From assembly GCF_048544455.1 (NCBI RefSeq), contig NC_133538.1, positions 141,915,922 to 141,979,921 of the forward strand: a DNA stretch of 64,000 nt, in the 5' to 3' direction. The first letter of the stretch is position 1, and each line of letters opens with the position of its first letter. Below, piece after piece: positions 21,814 through 33,451 of the stretch. This DNA is from Silene latifolia (taxonomy: Eukaryota; Streptophyta; Magnoliopsida; Caryophyllales; Caryophyllaceae). Both the position numbers and the translations under genes were made by a program. The notes under the pieces are model-generated. The model saw nothing but the letters and a program-made list of their open reading frames with translations, searched no databases and was not told the origin of the DNA.

Positions 21814-23617
21814 ATGGATTCCAGTAAAGAAACCCCCATCACTGAGACCGTACCTGAGACCGCTGCTAATGCTCAGACGGCTGCTTCTTCTGTTGGGGTT
21901 GTTACTCCGGTGGTTACCACCACTGCAGCTTCGGCTGCTGCTTCTACCCCAGTGACGGAGAAACCCACAGCCCCCACCGAGGTCACAAAAGCCAAGGCTG
22001 TGGGAGAGGTGACACCTGCTGCCTCTGCCCCTACTAGGACCTTTTCTATGCTGGATCGAGGAGTCACGCCTCGATTCCCGACACCTGGTATGCTGCCACC
22101 TAAGCCGAGTCAGCAGGCTAGTCAGCTAGTCACTACTTCCATCTCTTCTGGGGCTGCAGTTGCGAGAGAGGCCACTCTTACTCCTTTACCGGAGTTGCCC
22201 ACGGTACGTTTCGTTTCCACGGATCATCGGGCTCGGTTATCCGCTTTACTTCGTTGCCCTCTCTCCTCCACCCGTTTCATTGCGCGGACTGACCTAGAGA
22301 CCTTAGGAATTTATGAGGAGGTCTGTAGTTTGTTGAACGGGACGGGAATGTCGGGTCTGATTACCTTGCAGGAGGCTGCTATTCGTATCCCTATATACGA
22401 GTTTTTCAGCTCCTACTCTTTTGACACCGACTCTTACGCTTCCAACCACTCTAGTCCTTGCATTCAATTTCGACTCCGCAATGAGTCGCACCATTGGACT
22501 TTGGCCAGGTTTGGGGAGGTTCTAGGCCTAGTTAGTGATGGCCCCATCAAGCCGCCTCGGGATATCCTTCAGCCGCTTTGGGCTGCACTTTCTCACACTC
22601 CTTACCCCACACGGAGAGGAGCCCACGTACACTTACCTGCTCCCCGTTACTTCTTGTGACTTATGGGAGAGACCATCTTTGGGCGACCTGAGCCCAATAA
22701 CGTGACCAACACTGAGCTAGCGATTCTCGCGGGGTACCTCAACATTGACTACGGTACCCCGTTTGTTCTAAACATTGCTTATTTGGTGGCTCAGCATTGG
22801 AACGAAATTGGGAAGAAGGTCAAGACCTCTGTTGTCTGTGGCGGGCTAGTGACTAGGATTGCCCGCCATCTTTACCCCTCTGAGCCTGGAGTTACCGCGC
22901 CTCATAAGCAGGCTTACCTTGACTTGGCTGCCATGTTTGACTTTGCCTGGTTCCCAAAGAAGAAGGGCATGAGGACGTGGAAGATTTGTGGTTCCACGTC
23001 TGTCACCTTACCGTGCCCTACCCTTCCTCCACTTTTACCGCTCCTGACTGCTGCTGAGGGAGCGAGGCTACCTCCACCCACCTACCACCTTACTTTCACC
23101 CCTGCATCCTCCTCTTCCAAGAAGAGGAAGCGGGAGGCCGGAGCGACTTCTTGCTCTCAGGCTCAGACTCAGGCTGGACCGATGCCCGCGTCCACGCCCC
23201 CACTTACCCCTCCTCCTTCTGGATCGGCCCTGCCGGCCAATTTTGTTTGCCCTCCTGCTATAGGGGCGCCCGAGGTCATGGACCAAAGGGCATCGTGATG
23301 CCTTGCTTCTGGATACGTGCAGGTACCTTTCCGAGATGAGACGGGATCAGGCTCTTGCCTTATTCCCGATCTACGAGTTCCACATCCGAGCACGGCGACC
23401 AATTCCAGAGGGGTGGCCGCATCCCTCCTTCTACCGATACCCAGAGGGTGGGTACCCTCCACTCCCTTTTGACTCAGAGGACGAGGTGGAGGAGACACCG
23501 GTAGCACGAAAGTTGCGGTTGCGGGCTGAGCAGGCGGCACAGCGGGCTGCCCGAGAGGAGGTGAGGGACCCCCCATATACGCCAGGTGCGGAGGAGGTAG
23601 CAGGAGACGACAATTAG
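21814..23617 (+). pseudogene. E1 ATHILA ORF-1-like protein
   Basis: Start ATG 21814. An Ala/Thr/Pro-rich N-terminus (~130 residues) precedes the conserved ATHILA ORF-1-type domain, seen as 'ETLGIYEEVCSLLNGTGMSG', then IPIYEFFSSYSF and a FRLRN...GEVLGL segment. A basic, proline-rich C-terminal part and an acidic tail ending GDDN follow. Lesions: TGA at 22657 (CGA to TGA likely) and a frame change near 23296-23303. The function of ORF-1 in Athila elements is unknown. It occupies the env-like position but here follows protease directly because pol is absent. Confidence 0.75.
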
Positions 23618-25220
23618 AGGTTCCCCTAGTTTGTTGCTGGTTTGGGGAAGCCGTCTTGTGAGTACCGTCTTCCTTTCTTTTTCATCTTTGTATTTATTTA
23701 TTGTATTTTAGGAGCATGTATTAGGTTTGCGTACCCCATCTCCCATTTTGCTGCTGTTAGTTAGTTGTGAAGACAATGAGGACATTGTCTGTTTTGATTT
23801 GGGGAGGGTATATGCATCCTTTTGCGTCTGCATTTGCATTTTGTTTTGCATTCACGTTTACTGCTTTATGCTTTTGTTTCTCATACAAACATAAAAAAAA
23901 ACAGAAAAAAAAACACCAGAACATAAAAAAATATATAACATAGCGTTTACTTTTGCATATAGCAGAGTCGGATTGGAGTTCTTTAATGATGACTTTGCAC
24001 TGCTAGTCGTTTATATGTCATTCCTTGCCTTTCATAACTGCCTTGTAAGAAAATTAAAAGTGATTTCTCAAATTTTGTTGTGGAATTTACTACGGATTAT
24101 TAGACTTGACTCATAATTTTTGCAAACTACCTATATATTCTGAGATATAGAGCCATAACTGGTGACATTCATGACCAGTTTTCCTAGGAATTGAGAGTAG
24201 TTACTCCCCACATTTCATTGTATCGCATGTATATGAGTTTTGATTTCTTTTTGCCTGCACGCATGGGTTTGTGGTCGGTATTACGTGTTTTGAGAACTAT
24301 TGCATATTCCCCTCTCTCATTTTATCCCATGAGCTCCACATTAGCCAAATCCGCCAGTTGCCCTAAAACTACAACCTATATTTAGCCTACCCTTGCTGAG
24401 CTAGTTAGTAGTTTTGTGGAATATATTGTTATGTATCGGATTTTGGCTCGTATATCTTATCTTGGAGTATGTATTAATGAGAAAAGAAAAAAAAAGAAGA
24501 AAAAGAAAAAAAAAATCAGCCAAAGAAAGAAAAAAAAAACTGTGTAAAAAGAAAAGAGAAAAAAAAAGGAAAAAGAAAAAAAATGGTTGAAAAATATTTT
24601 ATACCTCTCGTGCTTATTTATACTTTACGAGGTACATTCATTATGGATTCTTGCGTTGTATATGCCAAATTATAAGGCATTGAGTTATTTATATGATTGG
24701 AAGAGTGGGATGTATTTTATTATGGTCTTGGTTAGGTTCTAGCTCGGCTTTTACCTTCGCATTTCCATATTTGTTTTGCCCCTTCTTACCAATTGAGCCT
24801 CACATATCCATATTATGCAATTGTTCGGCACGTGATAGTCCTTGAACGGTGGTTTTGCGTGTGTATGGTGACTGAATCATTACTCATGTTAGTTAGCGTT
24901 ACATGTTGTGTTGGTCGCAGTCTAGGTGAGAGTCTTCAATTTCTTCTTTCTCTGCACACATATTCTTACTTACCATTTGCTTTGCTGAGAGAAGAGTGAA
25001 CCGGGAGAGTCCAAATTTATGAGTCTTGCAAGGTCGAACATCCAATGTAATTCCATGATATGCATAAATTTGTTCACCTGCTTTGAGCTTGGCAGTAGTT
25101 GATTTTGTGCATTAAAGCGGTTTGGCATTGACTAGTAGTTAGCTCTGAAAGTTACTCCTTTCCATTAGGTCTTTAGTTGCATTTAGTTTGCTTGGGGACA
25201 AGCAAAGGTTTGGGGAAGTT
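23618..25220 (+). other. E1 3' region and polypurine tract
   Basis: Non-coding. Hairpin AGACAATG/CATTGTCT at 23771-23790, hairpin AACTGGT/ACCAGTT at 24157-24180, a long A/G tract at 24478-24600 and the polypurine tract GGTTTGGGGAAGTT ending at 25220. Three TTTGGGGA(A/G) motifs are present. Confidence 0.8.
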
Positions 25221-25553
25221 TGATGCTTGCATATTATATACACTTTTACGGTCTCTTTTGGCACGCATTTCTATGTATTTGAGTGATATTATGTCGCTTT
25301 ATACCCCGAATAGGCTACTTTGTGCTTTTATTGCTATTTTGCAGATTTGTAGCGGAAACCAACCTTTTGTGGCCTCGAGATAGCATCTCTGGAAGATGGA
25401 CGGAAAAGAGGACGAAGGACTCAAGCATGGGGAAGCGTGAAGACGAAAGTTAACCAAATTAAGCAAGTCAGGACTACTACGGAAGCTGAGAAGTGACTGA
25501 AGATCTCGATCGACCACATTTGGCTGTCGATCGAGAACACAGAGGAACACAAG
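25221..25553 (+). mobile_element. E1 3' LTR, left part
   Basis: TGATGCTTGC onward, matching 8433-8765. Interrupted after ACAAG by E3; resumes at 33452. Confidence 0.93.
25549..25553 (+). repeat. Target-site duplication ACAAG of E3 (left)
   Basis: ACAAG here and at 33447-33451 flank E3. Confidence 0.95.
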
Positions 25554-26834
25554 TGTAATACCCGCCCTTTTAGAGACCTTTTGACCAGCGTTGACTGACG
25601 TTGGGAGCGGGAATAACCTTGGAAGTGAGTGCTAATATCATCTTAGGTTTCGTGTTAAGAGTGGTACTCGATAGAGTAGAGGCTACTCGATCGAGTAGCT
25701 AGGTTACTCGATCGAGTAGGGGGCCACTCGATCGAGTATGTTGGGTACTCGATCGAGTACCTGGTTTTCAGCGAGGGTTTTATATCGCGTTTTGTTAAAT
25801 CCGCAAATCACTTCCGCCACTTTCCTCCTATCCTTCAGTCGCCTCTTTCCCTTCCCTTCACCTCAAAACCTCCATGGAAGCCTTTTGATGATCCTTGTGC
25901 TTTAGGAGAACGCCTCTTGAGTCGGGTAGCGGTCTTTTGCTGAGTTTCTCCCTATAGGTATGTCATAATCATCATCCGTGTCCTTGTTCTTCATAGTTAG
26001 GGTTTGCTTGGTTGTAATATAGAATTGTATTGTGGTTATAGGCTTTGCTTGGTCGCGTGACACGTTGTTTGTCGGCATGGATTGGTTGCGGTTGCTTAAA
26101 GGTAGGTTCGCCTACTCAGTTTCTGTAGATGGTCTAGCGTGTCAGTTGTTGTGGTTGTTTTGTGTTTGCTTAGTGTCGAAATTGTATGGTGACGATTGTG
26201 ATGGTGATTGTGGTTGTTTTCTCTGGTTCTCGAGATACGTCTCGGCTGAGTGGGGTCACTTGCGGGAGTGGCTTCACGCCCTAGTTTCGCCCTTCGTGGA
26301 ACCCGCCACGGAAGGGGATGTGCACATTAATGGACAGGGTTATCGCTCATTATGGTGAGTGAGGATTTGGTGGGTACGGCTGCGGTCCCCCACTGGCAGG
26401 ACTGGTCCAGTGGACAGTCAGTGACAGAGGTTGGTCGGGTTATCGTGGTTGTGTGTAAGACTGATAGCATCGTATTGAGTTGATAGTTGTAGTTGTTATT
26501 GCTGTGTCTTATCTCAGTACTGACCTTGCGTGGTTGTTTGTTTGTTATGTGTCTGCCGTGATCCCTTATGGTGAGCAGTCGGTCTTAGCAGGTGTTGATG
26601 GTGTTGATAGCTGGAGTCCGGGCAGGGATGAGTTCTCACGAGATATGATGGTCATAGCGAGTAGTCTTTGAGTTTTATCTTTATATCATTTATTGGTTTA
26701 AATCGCTTGTAATATAACTTAATAGTTCTTTTATCGACATTTGATTATTACTATCCTCGGGCAACCGGGATGGTAACGCCCTTATATCCTAAGGAAGGCC
26801 TAGTTAAGGCTCCTCTGAATATGGGGGTGTTACA
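25554..26834 (+). mobile_element. E3 5' LTR
   Basis: 1281 bp. Four ACTCGATCGAGT palindromes at 25687-25762 are followed by a TATA-like TTTTATATCGCG near 25778. Confidence 0.94.
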
Positions 26835-26837
26835 AAG

Positions 26838-26849
26838 TGGTATCAGAGC
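26838..26849 (+). other. E3 primer-binding site, initiator tRNA-Met
   Basis: TGGTATCAGAGC, the complement of the 3' end of plant initiator tRNA-Met, three bases after the LTR. This differs from all the Athila elements in the window. Confidence 0.93.
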
Positions 26850-28238
26850 GACGATTTTGGAACCTGTAACAAATGAATTTAATGAACGTAGGGAGTCTAA
26901 TAAAATGAACCTGGTGTATGTGTAATGGGAGCCCCAGCTGATGCTAGGTTTTGGGTGAGTAGGCGCCCTCATTTCAAAATCTTGGACCCATGACACTTAA
27001 GCCAGTCACATGGTATGGGAATGTGGAGTCCGAGTGTCTATATGTGATATGCATGTTAATTGTGTCGGAGCTACCTCCGGTTAAGTCTTTGTTAGAAGTT
27101 AATAGGGGTGTGATAGTGGTAATTGGGCCGTGTATGGTGATTGATGATGAGATTATTGAAGTTCTTCGAATGATTAGTGAGCTTATATGATGGTCATGAG
27201 ATATGTGACGAAAGTTTACGTGATAGAGATGCTTGAAAATGTGGAATTGGGTGTCGTGACATGAACAGTGAACATGTAGGTGTTTGCTATAAGTTAATGA
27301 TGTCGGAAGTCATATACGAGTTTATAAATCCTACCGTAATTACTATAATGATAGTTATAGAGATATTGGGTAATAATCCGAATCATAGCATATGGTAATG
27401 CGTATATGCTTTGTTAATTAGTTAAAACTTTTCCGCTGCGTGACATTTGATGTGAGTAAAAGGAATAGCTTATAATCGCATTAGAGAACATGGATAGATT
27501 GATTTGTTATGAAGAGTATATAATTATGTGTTATATGAAAGAATAAATTAATGTTAGTTACATGTTTCATGTTGTGGTAGAAGCGAGTGTGACAGCAACA
27601 CGTTAAGACAAGTTTTGAGTATGATAGGATGACGTGACGAAGCTTAAGAGTGACTCGGTAGCAGGTAAACCGAGTTGGGTAGTTGTGTGGCGTAAGGTGG
27701 CATACACCTTGTTAGTAAGGCGATACATTGTGCGTGAGTAATGATTATAAAACGTGATCGAAGGTGATAATTAGTGCCGAATTCCGAACTTAGTTTGGAA
27801 TCGACACGCGGTGTTGTTTTGCAGGTATCTTTGATTTACTTCGTACTGTTGACCGAGTACTTAACTATACTTGACCGAGTGCGGGTGTTTACTAGACCGA
27901 GTAGACCTAACTCGATCTAGTTAGGAAGCTATGATGTCGGGATGTGGGAAAAATTCCCGCAGATACTCGATGATTTAGCTCCTACTCGATCGAGTAGGGT
28001 GGTACTCGATCGAGTACCCCAGGCACTCGATCGAGTAGTTACTGTACAGCGAATCCTACGGGTTTTCTAAAACCCCTAATCTTTCTATTTCTTCCTCTTA
28101 TTCCCTATATTTCGAAACCCCTAAGTTCCTCCTAAATCCTTATTCCTCTCATATCCTCTCATACTCTTAGGTTAAGTGGTGATTCTTGGGTTAATTTTCT
28201 TGCTTAATTTCGTTTCTTTACTTTGTTAATCAATCAAG
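26850..28238 (+). other. E3 internal non-coding region with second palindrome array
   Basis: No gene seen. 27965-28040 holds three ACTCGATCGAGT palindromes followed by a CT-rich, AAACCCCTAA-containing leader, a layout echoing the LTR promoter. A candidate intron donor GGTATG lies at 28238. Confidence 0.6.
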
Positions 28239-29145
28239 GTATGTTATTCTTCTTAATTTACACGATTTATTGTTTTGAATGTGTTAGAGAAGTGAAACAA
28301 TCTGAAATTTCGATTATTATGATCAATTTGGCGCTTTTAATTGTTGAAACATGATTCACATGCCTTCTTTCCATGTTTGTTGGTGACTAATTACTGTAAA
28401 TTAGATTAGAAATTGCAAAATTTGAACCCGAAATTTCTAGGGTTTCCTAAATTGAAATCGATTTTTGGTTGTTTTACAATGGTTAGATGGTAGAATTGAG
28501 CCTTCAGTATTGTTTATATCATGTTGGAGGATAGATTTTGATGATTTTACCTTAGAAAGTTGCCTTAAAACTCCGTCTGAAAAGTGCTTCAAATGGAAAT
28601 TCGTGAATTATAATTGGAAAATTGGTGTTGTGAATAACATTATAAGTATAAGTTGAACTTCAATAAGATAGTAGAAACGATAATTGATGAAAATATGCCA
28701 AAATTATCACAGCTGTAATGACCGTCTGAAAATTTTAAGTGAATTGTTGTTCATAATATTGAAGGGTAATAATGATATGTTCCAAATTATTATTTCCCAT
28801 GAACTAGTAAGAATGCCTCACATGTGATTAGAAGTGTGTTTAGAATAACCTTAGAATCATGCTAGGATATTCGAATTTGTTGAGCATATGTAATCACCAT
28901 GATAGTTTCTTTCACAGCTATGGCTTATGAGTTGTAATAATCTGAGCTTGTATGTCAAATTTTGGAAACTGCTGGTGAATGTGTGTACTTAGCTTAATAT
29001 TCAAAGCTAACGGCATAAATTATGTGCTTCACATGCTAAAAGTTGTTGGTGAATTGGTGTGCCTAACTGAGTATGTTGAATTCAAATTACATGAAATAAA
29101 TATTTGCATGTTTATACAAGTTGCTTGAACATATGCCTAAAGCAG
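28239..29145 (+). other. Candidate leader intron of E3 ORF-1
   Basis: Bounded by a GTATGT donor after CAATCAAG and an AG directly before the ATG at 29146; AT/T-rich inside with no open frame. Inferred from sequence only. Confidence 0.35.
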
Positions 29146-30732
29146 ATGCCGAGACTGAACCTTGGAATCCGCCAAAGTAAACGGGGGAGGGGTAATCCAC
29201 CTGAGATGGGGGAAGGGAGTGGACCTGTGGTACCCGCAGTTCCAGAATACCCTTCAGTTGTTTTTGTTGATTTCAAGCAGAGGGAGCGTTTTGTAGCCTT
29301 ACAAAAACGCAAAATGAGACCTACGAGGTGTATAGACACTACTTTGTTGGAGGAGTTGGAGATAGAGACGGATGTCCGTCATATTTTTGAGACCTTGGGT
29401 CTTATGGGTTTGTATAGGCTGAGGAAACACACTTATCCTTTTCTCACCTTGGAGTTTATGAGCTCCTTTATCTATGACCCCGCTGGCCAGACCGTTGAGT
29501 TTCGGTTGATGAACACTAGTTTCTTGCTTTCTATGGACCAGTTTGCTTCTCACCTTGGGTTGGCCAAGCCTCCCAAGGACTCCATCACCGACATCTCTGC
29601 CGAGTACGGTGTATGCCGCCTAATGCCTTGCTTGACCGGAAAACCAGCTCCTACCTCGAGTAACATGCTGATTAATGACGTTCAGCATGTCACATTGAGG
29701 ATCTTTCTCCGTTCTCTCTCGAACCTTCTTTATGACAGAAAGGATATAAGTAAGCTAAACAACCATGAGGTGTTACTTCTGATGTCCTACTTGAACCCGG
29801 AGCGGACCAGGAAAGTGGTCTTTAATGCTCCTTCCATGGTTTGTGCCGCCCTTGCCTTGATGGCCACTGCCTCTACCCGGTACTTGAGCTGTGGCGCTAT
29901 CGCCACTCGGTTAGCTGAAAAGCTAACCTCTTTCGAGGCTTCTTCGGAGTACGTGCCTCTAGTTACCTCAGTGCCCACCATGGACCGTGCCTACTATCTC
30001 GACCTGAAATGGTTGAGGACTTTAGCTGACGGTAGCCTAGCTTGGAGGGTGTGGGGCGTGAGTTGGATAAAGATTCCAGCCCCTGAGCACCTCCCACCCA
30101 CGGAGCCCCTAGAGCCGACGGTAGTGACGGTGGACTTCGATGATGATGATGAGGAGGAGGAGGAGGATGATGACAGACCTCGCCATCTAGAGACCTACCT
30201 CATCGACGACACCATTCTCGAGGTGATGCCGGAGCCGACAAAGGGCGAGAATGCATCGGTCGTGGCGGTGGAGAGACCTAGGTTGGGGAGAGGACCCCGT
30301 CGAGTGAGGGAGAGCACCGCAGAGACTAGGCCACGGCCGGTGGCACCACAGCAGTAGCAGCCTTTTCCGTGCTACCCTTACCTTGACACCCCGGAGACGC
30401 GATCCAGCTACTTGGCGGAGAGAGTGTCATCTACTTTGACACTCAGGAACATGCACGAGATGGAGTACACTCAGGGGATAGGGACCGAGGGACCTCACCC
30501 GGTTTGGTGGAGTGGAGTTGGGGACTACTCAGGGGTTTTACACTCCTACGGGGTGGATCAGTCGGCGTGGGGGACACCTCAGTCCTTTGCCTACGGTGGC
30601 TTGACTCCATGGTACGTAGGCCCAGGAGCAGGAGCAGGAGCAGGAGTGGACGCGGGAATTGGGTCATCGGGAGCAGGTACTTCTGGCGGTGGTGATGACG
30701 ATGAGATGATGTTTGAGCAGCAGCAGGAGTGA
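29146..30732 (+). pseudogene. E3 ATHILA ORF-1-like protein
   Basis: Start ATG 29146 (MPRLNLGIRQ) preferred over upstream in-frame codons because it follows an AG acceptor. The N-terminal region is basic. The conserved block includes LEELEIETDVRHIFETLGLM, YPFLTLEFMSSF and FRLMNTSFLLSMDQFASHLG, which parallel the ORF-1 proteins at 21814 and 60215. An acidic DDDDEEEEEDDD tract follows, then a single in-frame TAG at 30355 (CAG to TAG likely), then a Gly/Ala-rich tail ending MMFEQQQE. About 528 codons with one stop: the best preserved ORF-1 in the window. Biochemical role unknown. Confidence 0.8.
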
Positions 30733-32166
30733 TACTCCTTGTACTTATCTTTGTTGATGGTAGTTGGTTTTAGATGTTAGTAGTGTGGTTAGACTTTAGT
30801 AGTAGTTATCGTGGAGACTTTGATTTGGAACTTGTATTGTTGGCCATAAGGCCGTATTTGATACTTTGACTTGTTGCAGGATGTTAGAAGCCGGGGAGTC
30901 GTCCCGACTCGATTTTATATGACAAATATGTGCATGTACGTGGTTTATGACAGGTTTTATAAGGAACTTGGCCTGTAGGTACTCGATAGAGTACCCCGTA
31001 CTCTATTGAGTAGCTGCAGGAAGACGGGATAAAAAGCTTTCTGATCTGTAGACTACTCGATCGAGTAGCCAAGACACTCGATCGAGTAGCATGGCACTCG
31101 ATCGAGTACCGTTACTTACTCGATCGAGTAGCACTGTTACAGGAGATTTTCGAAAATAAAAAATGTTCAATTGTTTTATAATTGCAAGTTTAATGTTTAA
31201 TGTGGCTATTAGTGCGTAGTAACACCTTTGAACCGTTAATTTCATATATTGGAAGTCGTGTTTGAAGTTTTATGAGCGTATTTCTCACAGTTAGTGAAGC
31301 GCAATAGTTTCTTGTTACTTTAATGTTGCATACGCCCTGTTGCGAGCTATTTATCGACGTTATAACCTCTTGTACACTTGCTCATACCATATTAACATGT
31401 GTTACTTTAATGTTGGTGTATGAATTCTAATTTAACGAGTATATAGTTAGTGAGTAATGTCCATAATAAATAATATGGTTTTCTTTACTGTTATGATGCA
31501 AATAATAGGTAATATGTGTTATAATTTTGGTAGTGAACTTCGGGGACGAAGTTCAATTTAGAGGGGAAGAGTAATGTCGCGAAAATTATCGCGAAATAAA
31601 AGGCTGATTTCGAAATTAGGTTTTGTTTGCCTATAATGTTTTGTTGTTTAATTGCAAAATTAACTAGTATCTTGGTTACTTTACTTATAGGAAGCGTAAT
31701 TGATTACCTTAGTCGTTGAGTAATTCATGCGTGGGAGTTTGAAAATGATAGTACGTGCGTAAAGAGTTAGTTGCGGTACAACGTGTTGTAATAGAATTGC
31801 GATGATGGTATAGTTGTGCGGCATGAAGCTGTTATGAGATATGATCGGGTTGGTAGTTGTTGCCATATGATGGGAGATCATTGTTTGTGCTGGTTTGTAC
31901 TGCAGGTTGATGTCTTATAGAGGATAGTTTGTAAAAGTTGGAGTATACGTATTAAGTTTCAGTCGGTGTTAACAATGCTTGTATGATAATTGCAAGAGTC
32001 GATATATACGTAGCAGCAGAGCATTAGACGGATGATGATGACTCGGGGGGGATGGTAAGTAAGGAAGAGTAGTATCGAAAGGGGAGTGAGGTTGTCTTCC
32101 CGTGTCGAGTGTGTTGGAAAAGTGAGTTGAACTTCGGGGACGAAGTTCTTTTTAAGGGGGGAAGAC
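30733..32166 (+). other. E3 3' region with palindromes and internal polypurine relic
   Basis: Non-coding. Palindromes ACTCGATCGAGT at 31053-31135. At 31534-31572 the motif GAACTTCGGGGACGAAGTTC plus a G-rich tract and TAATGTCGCG looks like a second, older 3' end. The true end with the same motif is at 32129-32166. Confidence 0.65.
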
Positions 32167-33446
32167 TGTAATACCCGCCCTTTTAGAGACCCTTTGACCA
32201 GCGTTGACTGACCTTGGGAGCGAGAATAGCCTTGGAAGTGAGTGCCAATATAATCTTAGGTCTCGTGTTAAGAGTGGTACTCGATAGAGTAGAGGCTACT
32301 CGATCGAGTAGCTAGGTTACTCGATCGAGTAGGGGGCCACTCGATCGAGTATGTTGGGTACTCGATCGAGTAACTGGTTTTCAGCGAGGGTTTTATATCG
32401 CGTTTTTTTAAATCCGCAAATCACTTCCGCCACTTTCCTCCTATCCTTCAGTTGCCTCTTTCCCTTCCCTTCACCTCAAAACCTCCATGGAAGCCTTTTG
32501 ATGATCCTTGTGCTTTAGGAGAACGCCTCTTGAGTCGGGTAGCGGTCTTTTGCTGAGTTTCTCCCTATAGTATGTCATAATCATCATCCGTGTCCTTGTT
32601 CTTCATAGTTAGGGTTTGCTTGGTAGTAATATAGAATTGTATTGTGGTTATAGGCTTTGCTTGGTCGCTGGACACGTTGTTTGTCGGCATGGATTGGTTG
32701 CGGTTGCTTAAGGGTAGGTTCGCCTACTCAGTTTCTGTAGATGGTCTAGCGTGTCAGTTGTTGTGGTTGTTTTGTGTTTGCTTAGTGTCGAAATTGTATG
32801 GTGACGATTGTGATGGTGATTGTGGTTGTTGTCTCTGGTTCTCGAGATACGTCTCGGCTGAGTGGGGTCACTTGCGGGAGTGGCTTCACGCCGTAGTTTC
32901 GCCCTTCGTGGAACCCGCCACGGAAGGGGAGGTGCACATTAATGGACAGGGTTATCGCTAATTATGGTGAGTGGGGATTTGGTGGGTACGGCTGCGGTCC
33001 CCCACTGGCAGGACTGGTCCAGTGGACAGTCAGTGACAGAGGTTGGTCGGGTTATCGTGGTTGTGTGTAAGACTGATAGCATCGTATTGAGTTGATAGTT
33101 GTAGTTGTTATTGCTGTGTCTTATCTCAGTACTGACCTTGCGTGGTTGTTTGTTTGTTATGTGTCTGCCGTGATCCCTTATGGTGAGCAGTCGGTCTTAG
33201 CAGGTGTTGATGGTGTTGATAGCTGGAGTCCGGGCAGGGATGAGTTCTCACGAGATATGATGGTCATAGCGAGTAGTCTTTGAGTTGTATCTTTATATCG
33301 TTTATTGGTTTAAATCGCTTGTAATATAACTTAATAGTTCTTTTATCGACATTTGATTATTACTATCCTCGGACAACCGGGATGGTAACGCCCTTATATC
33401 CTAAGGAAGGCCTAGTTAAGGCTCCTCTGAATATGGGGGTGTTACA
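32167..33446 (+). mobile_element. E3 3' LTR
   Basis: TGTAATACCC...GTGTTACA, 1280 bp, followed by TSD ACAAG. Confidence 0.94.
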
Positions 33447-33451
33447 ACAAG

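Larger units (their letters stand above)
25554..33446 (+). mobile_element. E3: chromovirus-like LTRs carrying only an ATHILA ORF-1-like gene
   Basis: 7893 bp; LTRs 25554-26834 and 32167-33446 (TGTAATACCCGCCC...GTGTTACA) differ at about two dozen positions by eye. The primer-binding site is tRNA-iMet type, and the polypurine end follows a GAACTTCGGGGACGAAGTTC motif as in Tekay/Del-type chromoviruses. No gag, protease, RT or integrase is found. The single large gene is ORF-1-like. Confidence 0.92.

Noticed and set aside
25687..25762. Evenly spaced palindromic repeats that look like a CRISPR array
   Set aside because: Repeats are only 12-14 bp, lie inside LTRs and coding linkers of plant retrotransposons, and there are no cas genes; eukaryotic context.
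26032..26671. Open frames in E3 LTRs (also 32644-33283)
   Set aside because: Located in LTR R/U5 region, identical by LTR duplication; no known protein.
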